Origin: Roseburia sp. 1XD42-69
GTDB lineage: Bacteria; Bacillota; Clostridia; Lachnospirales; Lachnospiraceae
Assembly (NCBI RefSeq): GCF_003612565.1
Contig: NZ_RAZG01000032.1
Location: 1-41,390 of the forward strand
Reading direction: 5' to 3'
Length of the DNA stretch: 41,390 nucleotides
Shown here: one piece after another, positions 18,879 to 25,855 of the stretch
Position numbering within the stretch: the first letter of the stretch is position 1
Layout of the letters: every line of letters starts with the position of its first letter
Program-made: the position numbers and the translations under genes
Notes under the pieces: model-generated
The model's database searches: none
What the model was told of the DNA's origin: nothing
Seen by the model: only the letters and a program-made list of their open reading frames with translations

Positions 18879-20594
18879 CTATCTTACATTTCCTGCCGCC
18901 ATTTTCATTTCCTTTTTATTCTCATACATCCGGTTATCCGCCCTCTGGTACACTTTCTCTATCTCCTGCCCTGTCTCGTTTCCCAGGGCAAAACCACAGG
19001 CAATGGACAAATCCAAATCCGTTATCTGCTGATTTTTTCTCCGGACATTTTCCTGAAAACGCTCCATCAACTCTCTGATTATCTCCTGGTCAGAGGTATG
19101 TATCACGGAGATAAACTCGTCGCCCCCCATTCTGGCCACCACCCCGTAATCTTCAAAAGTCTCCGCCAGCACTTCCCCGGCACTTTTAATTAAAATATCA
19201 CCTTTTCCGTGGCCGTAAGTGTCATTTACCATTTTCAAATTATTTACATCAAAGCAGAAAACCGCATAATCCGTAATTTTTTTCTCCTGGAGCTCCCTCA
19301 TATGTTCCATGCAGTACCGACGGTTGTGAAGCTGTGTCAGCTCATCGGTATATGCGCTTTTAATCAGGGAATTCCGCTCTAAATCCTGCATCATCTTCCT
19401 GGTTATTTCTATATAAAATGAAATAAACAAAAGAATGATAAATCCCAGGACTCCAATGGATGACACCCCTTTCACCGCCATAAGGGAACTATCCCCCAGA
19501 TATCTTTCCCAGACATATCCCGTAAGGTCATATCCGATACAAAATACAATCAGCACCACTCCCAGAAGATACAGCCTGTTTTGTGTCTTGCTCCCCCTGA
19601 AATTTAAAACCTCAACCACAAAGGAAAACAAAAGGCACAGCACCAACAGTACCACGATATACGGGAGCATGGCGGCGAGGTGGACAATGTCAAAGGTGTG
19701 CAGCGCCATTGCCGTCCCAAAGGCTAAAATATAGGTTATGAGAAGGATGCGGTACAGTATCCGGAAAACCTTTTTTCCAAGGCTTATTACGTCATCCCGA
19801 AGGTACAGCAGCAGTGGAAAAGGCGCCATGTAAAAAGCAATATGCTCCATAAGGGACATGGAGTAGAGAGGGATGGCAAACACAATCAGAACCCTGTAAT
19901 AGCACACAGTCCAAAGCCCCATACACAGAGAAAAAACGGAAATGCACAAAAGCCTTACATACTTTCGTGAAAACACTATGGCAAAAATAGTCATAATACA
20001 CACGGACAGTCCGAAAATAAAAAGAAAACCTCCGAAAAACAGGGGCAGCCTGTTTTCCGTCATAATTACCCGGTAGGCATTTTCCCAGGGGTAGATCTGG
20101 ACAGAATCCAACTTTGTAAAAACTTTATCCTCCGCAAGATACATCTGGATTTTTAATGTCTTTCCCTTATATTCCTGTGGAAAATTTATTAACTGATATC
20201 CGCTTCCCACCGTTTTATGCTCATGGATCCTATCAAACCCGTACTCGTATATCAGTCCTTCATCCACATAGACCTCCAGCGCCGAATGTCTGATATAAAG
20301 CCTAAGTACAGCCTCTGTAAGTTCCCAGTCCTCCGGAAGCGTCCGCTCCATCACAATCCTGTCCCCGGTGTTTACTGCCGGAAAATGGAAAGCATCCAGG
20401 GAAACATTGTGAAACTTCTTATCATTTATGGCCACCTCCCAGCCGTCATCTAGGGAGATATGTTCCGATATTACATCATAATCTTTCGTTAAAAGCCTGT
20501 CTATCTGGGGCACCCACACAATAATGCTGGCCATGGCGTAAATAACCCAGGCTGCTTTTAACAGATTTTTAAAGGAAAACACATTTTTTCTCAT
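18879..20594 (-). CDS. 7TM membrane diguanylate cyclase (7TMR-DISM-like sensor, GGDEF)
   Basis: A roughly 571-residue membrane protein. TM1 at about 12-32 is followed by an extracellular beta-rich domain (about 35-180) that resembles the DISM/jelly-roll sensor type. About seven hydrophobic segments span 185-390, followed by a short coiled coil and a GGDEF domain with intact GGDEF (in [11 protein letters not shown]). It should make c-di-GMP. No RxxD inhibitory site is seen five residues before GGDEF, so product feedback may be absent. The start at 20594 is chosen for AGAGG seven bases upstream; the frame stays open 27 codons further but runs into the promoter. It is first in a unit with the SBP-domain hybrid kinase. 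Confidence 0.9.
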   Translation of the reverse strand: MRKNVFSFKNLLKAAWVIYAMASIIVWVPQIDRLLTKDYDVISEHISLDDGWEVAINDKKFHNVSLDAFHFPAVNTGDRIVMERTLPEDWELTEAVLRLYIRHSALEVYVDEGLIYEYGFDRIHEHKTVGSGYQLINFPQEYKGKTLKIQMYLAEDKVFTKLDSVQIYPWENAYRVIMTENRLPLFFGGFLFIFGLSVCIMTIFAIVFSRKYVRLLCISVFSLCMGLWTVCYYRVLIVFAIPLYSMSLMEHIAFYMAPFPLLLYLRDDVISLGKKVFRILYRILLITYILAFGTAMALHTFDIVHLAAMLPYIVVLLVLCLLFSFVVEVLNFRGSKTQNRLYLLGVVLIVFCIGYDLTGYVWERYLGDSSLMAVKGVSSIGVLGFIILLFISFYIEITRKMMQDLERNSLIKSAYTDELTQLHNRRYCMEHMRELQEKKITDYAVFCFDVNNLKMVNDTYGHGKGDILIKSAGEVLAETFEDYGVVARMGGDEFISVIHTSDQEIIRELMERFQENVRRKNQQITDLDLSIACGFALGNETGQEIEKVYQRADNRMYENKKEMKMAAGNVR

Positions 20595-20646
20595 CGCACA
20601 ACCTCTTTTTGTCCCTTGCATACTCAAGGCAGTATCTGCCATATTT

Positions 20647-20675
20647 ATTATATTGTCCCAATGCATAAATTGCAA
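20647..20675 (-). promoter_or_regulatory. Promoter of the GGDEF/hybrid-kinase unit
   Basis: On the minus strand TTGCAA (20670-20675), a 17-base spacer and TATAAT (20647-20652) point to the GGDEF gene. It is divergent from the promoter at 20741-20769, with about 65 bases between the two -35 boxes, where a shared regulator could bind. Confidence 0.75.
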
Positions 20676-20740
20676 GTTTTTCTAGGGATATCCTCATTCA
20701 AATTTTCCTGTGGAAATCAAGATTCCCAGTGAATATCACA

Positions 20741-20769
20741 TTGCAAAAATGAATAAAAAATGTTATTAT
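20741..20769 (+). promoter_or_regulatory. Promoter of the lipoprotein/MCP pair
   Basis: TTGCAA (20741-20746), a 17-base spacer and TATTAT (20764-20769) give a predicted start near 20776, about 25 bases before the chosen ATG at 20801. Confidence 0.7.
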
Positions 20770-20800
20770 ATATAAAATTATGCATTTTATGGAGAATGTT

Positions 20801-22042
20801 ATGAAAAAGAAAATAAAAATATGGTTTCCGCCCCTTCTATTGGCCGCATTATTGTCCGGATGCCAAAGGGAAAATTCCAAACCCTTGGAAAAACCCCAGG
20901 CTCCCGATGCTGATTCGGTCAATCTCACTGTCTGGGGCGCCCAGGAAGACGAAGAACTTCTGGGAGAAATTATCCAGGATTTTAAAAATAAATACAGGGG
21001 ACAAGCTGATTTTTCCATTACCTATGCGCCCCAGAGCGAAAGCACATGCACCAACAGCCTGATGGCAGATTTGGAAAACGGGGCGGACGTTTTTGCCTTT
21101 GCAGATGACCAGTTAAACACCCTGGTAGCCGCAGGTGCACTGGAACCAGTGGAAAATCCGGAAACCGTCAGGGAAGAAAACCTGCCGGAAGCCGTTTTGG
21201 CAGCATCTGTAAAAGATACCATCTATGCCCTTCCCCTGACGGCAGACAACGGATATTTTCTCTATTATGACAGCCGGTATTTCTCAGAGGAAGACATTTT
21301 ATCCTGGGATAAAATGTTGGAAAAAGCTGCATCACTGAACAAAAAAGTCTCCATGGAGTGGTCTTCCGGATGGTATGTATACTCCCTTTTCGGCAACACC
21401 GGCCTGACCCTGGGATTAAATGACGACGGCATTACAAACTACTGTACCTGGAACAGCACGGAAGGGGATTTGAAAGGAACAGACGTGGCTAAGGCCATGG
21501 TGGACATGGCGGGCCACCCGGGATTTCTAAGCACCGACGACGCAGGATTCCTACAGGGTGTAAAAGACGGCACAATTATTGCAGGGGTAAACGGGGTATG
21601 GAATGCTGTGGCAGTGGAGGAAGCCTGGGGCGAAGGTTTCAAAGCGTCAAAACTTCCCTCCTACACCTGCGCCGGACAGCAGGTTCAGATGGCCTCCTTC
21701 TCCGGCTATAAGCTAATCGGGGTGAATGCATACTCGAAACAGAAAGAGTGGGCGGCAAAACTGGCCCAATGGATTGCCTGTGAGGAAAATCAGAAACTCC
21801 GCTTTCTCATGCGGGGCCAGGGCCCTTCTAACAAAAATGCTGCCGCCTGGGAAGAAGTACAGAATTCTCCGGCAATCACCGCACTGTTAAACCAGTCAGA
21901 ATATTCCTGCCTCCAGCGCATCGGCGGCAACTTCTGGGAACCTGTGACTGCATTTACCTCAGAAATCCTCTCGGGAAATCCTAACGGAAAAGGACTTCAG
22001 GAACAGTTGGATGAACTGGTTGAGGCCGTCACAGCCCCATAA
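20801..22042 (+). CDS. Extracellular solute-binding lipoprotein, family 1 (MalE-like)
   Basis: A 413-residue exported binding protein. A basic N-terminus and hydrophobic stretch end in the lipobox LLSGC, predicting lipid anchoring to the outer face of the membrane. The mature part has the LTVWGAQEDEE opening, a polar hinge region and the W-rich ligand cleft typical of carbohydrate/peptide ABC binding proteins. The start at 20801 is chosen because GGAG lies six bases upstream and the lipobox then falls at the normal position. An upstream in-frame ATG at 20780 sits on the transcription start. No permease or ATPase gene is adjacent. Instead an MCP follows 40 bases downstream, so a sensory role through that MCP is likely. 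Confidence 0.9.
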   Translation: MKKKIKIWFPPLLLAALLSGCQRENSKPLEKPQAPDADSVNLTVWGAQEDEELLGEIIQDFKNKYRGQADFSITYAPQSESTCTNSLMADLENGADVFAFADDQLNTLVAAGALEPVENPETVREENLPEAVLAASVKDTIYALPLTADNGYFLYYDSRYFSEEDILSWDKMLEKAASLNKKVSMEWSSGWYVYSLFGNTGLTLGLNDDGITNYCTWNSTEGDLKGTDVAKAMVDMAGHPGFLSTDDAGFLQGVKDGTIIAGVNGVWNAVAVEEAWGEGFKASKLPSYTCAGQQVQMASFSGYKLIGVNAYSKQKEWAAKLAQWIACEENQKLRFLMRGQGPSNKNAAAWEEVQNSPAITALLNQSEYSCLQRIGGNFWEPVTAFTSEILSGNPNGKGLQEQLDELVEAVTAP

Positions 22043-22082
22043 GAGCCCAAAATTTGCAGATACCAAAGGAGTACCGTCCCTT

Positions 22083-23666
22083 ATGAAACACATAACCTTA
22101 AAACAACGTTTAATTATTCCTATCGCCCTTTTGGGCATAGTGGCGCTTTTATCTAATGTTCTTTTTATTTTTAATATAAGTAAAGTAAATGCCAATGCTT
22201 CCAACATTGCCGACAATTATATGGCGGGAAACAGCCGTCTTGCAGAAATATGCCAGTCCTCCATGAACATACATAAAATGGCTTTAAGCCACATCGTAGC
22301 CACCGATTATGATACTATGATTACCCTTGTGGGCCAGATAAAAGAAGAGGAGGCCCTTTTAGACGAAAAGCTGGCAGAATACAAACCTTATATCTCTTCT
22401 GAGGACAAAACTGACTACGACGCCCTCCTATCGGATTATGACTCTTTTAAACATGCCTTGGTGCGGCTTTTGTGTGCCAGCGCAAGCCACAAGACCCAGG
22501 ATGCCTATGCCCTGGCCAACGGGGATGTTGCCCTTTACGCCAATGCCATGAAAGGCGACATCGATACCCTAAACGCCTCCATAAGCCAACAGACTTCCCT
22601 GGCTAGAAAACATCTCTCCATGGTATATCTCTTCTCCCTGGCCATGGGAATCTCCGCAATGCTTATCTGTATCTTCCTTGTCTTTGCAGATTTAAAACTG
22701 ATTACAAAATATGTGGTAGTTCCTGTAAAAAGTATGATAAAAACTATCCGGGAAAGTTCCGGGCGCATCCACAATATGACAGGGGAAGTTTTAAAGAGAA
22801 CCCGGGCTTCCAGAGGAAGCGCTTCCGGCTTGTCCTCCCTCGCAGGACAGCTCTCCTCCACCATACAGGAGGTGGCGGAGAATGTCTCCCACATCAATGA
22901 GAATGCAGAAAGCATTATGGGCGATGTGAATAATATGGCGGAGGAATGCAGCGCCATTACTGATTACACCATCCAAATGAATGACCGGGCCGGCATCATG
23001 CAAAAGTCCGCCCAAGACAGTGCAAGAATTACCGGTGCAAAAGCGGAACAGATTTTAAACTCTTTAAATGACGCCATAGAAAAAAGCAAAAGTGTGGAAC
23101 AAATCAAAACCCTTACCGGGGAAATTCTTGCCATATCCCAACAGACCCAGTTAATCTCCTTAAACGCCTCTGTGGAGGCCGCCAATGCAGGGACTGCCGG
23201 CAAAGGATTTGCGGCGGTGGCCAGGGAAGTCCGTGACCTGGCCAGCTCCAGCCAGGAGACAGCCAGCCGGATCCAGGAAGTCAACAGCGTGGTCACTTCC
23301 GCCGTTTACAACCTATCGGAAAATGCCCAGCATCTTGTGGACTATATGAACCAGTCCGTACTTACGGAGTTTCAGGCCTTTGTAAAATCCGGCACCCAGT
23401 ATAAAGAGGATGCTGCCTACATCCGCCGGGTCATGGATGAATTTCATGAGCAGACAGAACACTTAAAACACTCCATGTCAGGAATTGCCCGCTCCATCGG
23501 CACCATCACGGAGGCCATAAACCAGGGCGCCCACGGCATTGCCGGCGTTGCAGGAAACACAAAGAACCTTGCCCATGATATGGAAGATATCACACAGCGC
23601 ATGGGCATTAACCAGGAAGTGGCAGATGGACTAGAAAAGGAAACCGTGGTATTTGATAATTTATAA
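22083..23666 (+). CDS. Methyl-accepting chemotaxis protein paired with a solute-binding lipoprotein
   Basis: A roughly 527-residue receptor. TM1 lies at about 10-35, then a helical extracellular sensor (about 36-190) and TM2 at about 195-220. The cytoplasmic signalling coiled coil has a tip stretch beginning EILAISQQTQLISLNASVEA and continuing GKGFAAVAREVRDLA. The tip is divergent from the consensus (SQQTQLISLNASVEAANAG against AFQTNILALNAAVEAARAG in the other MCP here). HAMP is weak. The start at 22083 follows AAAGGAG by 11 bases, and the TM then falls normally. It is in one transcript with the lipoprotein, which could present ligand to its sensor domain. Confidence 0.9.
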   Translation: MKHITLKQRLIIPIALLGIVALLSNVLFIFNISKVNANASNIADNYMAGNSRLAEICQSSMNIHKMALSHIVATDYDTMITLVGQIKEEEALLDEKLAEYKPYISSEDKTDYDALLSDYDSFKHALVRLLCASASHKTQDAYALANGDVALYANAMKGDIDTLNASISQQTSLARKHLSMVYLFSLAMGISAMLICIFLVFADLKLITKYVVVPVKSMIKTIRESSGRIHNMTGEVLKRTRASRGSASGLSSLAGQLSSTIQEVAENVSHINENAESIMGDVNNMAEECSAITDYTIQMNDRAGIMQKSAQDSARITGAKAEQILNSLNDAIEKSKSVEQIKTLTGEILAISQQTQLISLNASVEAANAGTAGKGFAAVAREVRDLASSSQETASRIQEVNSVVTSAVYNLSENAQHLVDYMNQSVLTEFQAFVKSGTQYKEDAAYIRRVMDEFHEQTEHLKHSMSGIARSIGTITEAINQGAHGIAGVAGNTKNLAHDMEDITQRMGINQEVADGLEKETVVFDNL

Positions 23667-23702
23667 ATAATATATTTTATTTTAAATTGCAGGAGGAATG
23701 TC

Positions 23703-23881
23703 ATGAATTTTCTTAGGAACCGAAAACTTGCTGTCCGCATCGGCATTATTACAACTGGAATAACTTTTATCGGTATGCTGTCCCTTTGGTAAATTGTGTC
23801 TACAAGAATTGCCGCAATGGTAGAAATATTATTACCAACCAGATGATTGATGCCGTGGAAAACAGTATTAAAGAAGCTTCC
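23703..23881 (+). pseudogene. Remnant of a third MCP gene (N-terminus only)
   Basis: An AGGAGG and ATG open a frame beginning MNFLRNRKLAVRIGIITTGI, a typical receptor N-terminus with its first transmembrane segment. An in-frame TAA at 23790-23792 interrupts it. The same frame goes on as IVSTRIAAMVE, then one lost base near 23826 shifts it into NIITNQMIDAVENSIKEAS. The homology stops at about 23881, directly against the 3' end of the PurF-like gene. A nonsense change, a frameshift and a truncation together show a dead chemoreceptor gene of a different type from the two intact ones. Confidence 0.75.
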
Positions 23882-23884
23882 TTC

Positions 23885-25291
23885 CTATTCTTTCCCATTC
23901 CAGCAATAGGTACAGAGTTTACATTTATCTACCCCTGTGGCTTCCAACATATCATCCAGCCGGTTAAACCGCAGGGAGGTAAACCCCTGTTCCTTGCGCA
24001 TTTCCTCCACCATTCTCTCATACTTTTCTGAATTGGGGTCGGCATACTCCGCCAAAATTTCTTCCGTCACATTTCCATTCTCCAGTTTATCAATCACCCG
24101 GCGGGAAAACAAATCCATATCCGAGGTAGAGCGGGAGAAATTCAAATATTTGCAGCCGTATAAAATGGGCGGGCAGGCAGGGCGGACATGAACCTCTGTT
24201 GCCCCGCTCTCATAAAGGAATTCCACCGTTTCCCGAAGCTGGGTTCCCCTTACGATAGAATCGTCAATTAAAATCATGCGCTTGTCCCAAATCAAATCCT
24301 TCACAGCCAAAAGTTTCATTTTTGCAATCAGGTCCCGCTTGCTCTGGATCGTGGGCATAAAAGACCTGGGCCATGTGGGGGTGTATTTGATAAAGGGCCT
24401 GGTGAATGGGATTCCCGATTCATTGGCATACCCGATGGCATGGGGAACGCCGGAATCCGGAACCCCTGCCACAATATCCGGTTTCACATCGTCTCTTAAT
24501 GCCATTTTCCTGCCGCAGTGGTAACGCATCTGTTCCACATTCATCCCCTCATAAGAGCTGGCAGGATATCCGTAGTACACCCAGAGGAAGGTGCAGATTT
24601 TCATTTCCTTCCCAGGCTCACACAGGGAAACACAGTCCTTTTCCGTCACCAGGACAATTTCCCCAGGCCCTAACTCCTTATAATCTGAATATCCCAAATT
24701 ATGGTAGGCAAAATTTTCAAAGGAAATACAAAAAGCCCCCTCCTTTTTGCCAATCACCACCGGAGTTCTGCCATACTTATCCCTCGCAGCATAAAGCCCG
24801 GCCTGATTCATGAGAATCAAGGACAGGGACCCTTCCACGGATTCCTGGGCATAGCGGATTCCTTCAATTAAATTTTCTTTCTGGTTAATGAGAGCCGCCA
24901 CCAGTTCCGTAGCGTTGATTTCCCCGCCGCTTTGTTCCATAAAATGAGAATGGCCCCCGTCAAAAAGCTGCTGTATCAGCCTTTCGCTGTTATTAATTTT
25001 TCCCACCGTTGTAATGGCATAGGTGCCGTGATGGGAACGTATCATAAGGGGCTGGGGTTCGTAGTCCGAAATACAACCGATTCCATACCACCCTTTCATC
25101 TCGTTTACATCTTTGTCAAATTTCGTCCGAAAGGGAGCATTTTCAATATTGTGAATGGCACGGTTTATGCCGTTTTCCCCGTATACCGCCATGCCGCCCC
25201 GTCTCGTCCCCAAATGGGAATGATAGTCAATTCCAAAAAATAAATCAAATACGCAATCCTGTTTTGATGCAACTCCAAAAAAACCGCCCAT
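23885..25291 (-). CDS. Amidophosphoribosyltransferase (PurF) family protein with lost glutaminase site
   Basis: A 468-residue homologue of PurF, which normally makes phosphoribosylamine from PRPP and glutamine as the first step of purine synthesis. The phosphoribosyltransferase half is intact, with GVPDSG (277-282) and the PRPP loop LIDDSIVRGTQ (341-351). C233, C380, C457 and C460 fall where B. subtilis PurF has its Fe-S ligands. The N-terminal amidotransferase half is altered: the nucleophile Cys after the initiator Met is Gly (MGGFFG), the HVRYAT arginine motif is replaced by CISDYEP, and AHNGN is TTVGK. It may use ammonia or have another role. RBS AGAGGA lies six bases before the ATG. It is a single-gene unit with its own promoter. 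Confidence 0.85.
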   Translation of the reverse strand: MGGFFGVASKQDCVFDLFFGIDYHSHLGTRRGGMAVYGENGINRAIHNIENAPFRTKFDKDVNEMKGWYGIGCISDYEPQPLMIRSHHGTYAITTVGKINNSERLIQQLFDGGHSHFMEQSGGEINATELVAALINQKENLIEGIRYAQESVEGSLSLILMNQAGLYAARDKYGRTPVVIGKKEGAFCISFENFAYHNLGYSDYKELGPGEIVLVTEKDCVSLCEPGKEMKICTFLWVYYGYPASSYEGMNVEQMRYHCGRKMALRDDVKPDIVAGVPDSGVPHAIGYANESGIPFTRPFIKYTPTWPRSFMPTIQSKRDLIAKMKLLAVKDLIWDKRMILIDDSIVRGTQLRETVEFLYESGATEVHVRPACPPILYGCKYLNFSRSTSDMDLFSRRVIDKLENGNVTEEILAEYADPNSEKYERMVEEMRKEQGFTSLRFNRLDDMLEATGVDKCKLCTYCWNGKE

Positions 25292-25324
25292 GTGTTTATC
25301 CTCTTTTCTTTCAATTCAAAAAAT

Positions 25325-25354
25325 ATTATACATGGTTTCTGTGGCATTGTGCAA
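25325..25354 (-). promoter_or_regulatory. Promoter of the PurF-like gene
   Basis: On the minus strand TTGCAC (25349-25354), an 18-base spacer and TATAAT (25325-25330) give a start near 25318, about 27 bases before the ATG. No PurBox pair or purine riboswitch fold was seen in this short leader. Confidence 0.65.
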
Positions 25355-25400
25355 CGTTTTACAGATATATTTTCACAAAATCCCCAAAAAAACGTAAGAT

Positions 25401-25712
25401 TTACTCTTTTCGTTCCTTCCGTTTCTCTACAATCGGGCAAAAATCCTCCTTTGCCGTCTCATATTTAGAGGGATCCCTTAAGATTGCCGATGGATGGTAT
25501 GTGGCAGTCAGCGTTTCATTAATAATCTCACCCTCGTCTAATGCAATCTGCGCATCATACTCAAACAACCTGACAGTCATTCGCCCATTCGGCAGGCTGC
25601 TCTCACACTCCAAATGATATTTCTTCTTTTTCTTTCCATAGATTATAAAATTAGTATCTGTTATTCTTTCCCTGTCTGCTGCATCCTGTTGGTCAATAAA
25701 ACGCTCCATCAT
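25401..25712 (-). CDS. Unknown small basic/acidic protein (103 aa)
   Basis: I do not recognise a family. The protein is soluble, rich in charged residues, with a KKKKK patch near residue 27 and a patterned segment LFEYDAQIALDEGEI, and ends in a charged tail. No signal peptide or membrane segment is present. The frame starts with two ATG codons (25712 and 25709) and no strong RBS. It lies between the subtilase and the PurF-like gene on the same strand, preceded by a large inverted repeat. The long open frame without stops and the protein-like composition favour a real gene. Confidence 0.6.
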   Translation of the reverse strand: MMERFIDQQDAADRERITDTNFIIYGKKKKKYHLECESSLPNGRMTVRLFEYDAQIALDEGEIINETLTATYHPSAILRDPSKYETAKEDFCPIVEKRKERKE

Positions 25713-25786
25713 ATATATTTCCCATACAATTTACATTTTTCATATCTCATATGTTTATTTCATACGATTTAGCCTAAACTAACACA

Positions 25787-25835
25787 TAATAAGCACTTTA
25801 TTCAACACCATACATGAAAAATAAAGTGCTTATTA
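25787..25835. repeat. Perfect 16-bp inverted repeat between the subtilase gene and the 103-aa gene
   Basis: TAATAAGCACTTTATT (25787-25802) is repeated as its exact reverse complement at 25820-25835, with a 17-base spacer. In RNA either strand would form a long AT-rich hairpin. It begins about 20 bases beyond the subtilase stop, so it may act as a terminator or 3' stabiliser, but no clean T tract follows on the minus strand. Confidence 0.8.
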
Positions 25836-25855
25836 TCCCAAAAACCGCCCCAATT

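Noticed and set aside
20676-20740. GGATATCC palindrome in the divergent promoter region as an operator
   Set aside because: It is only eight bases, and no second copy is seen near the other promoters.
25380-25400. Possible terminator after the 103-aa gene (GTAA-ATC-TTAC then seven T)
   Set aside because: The stem is only four AT-rich pairs and the loop three bases, too weak to call.
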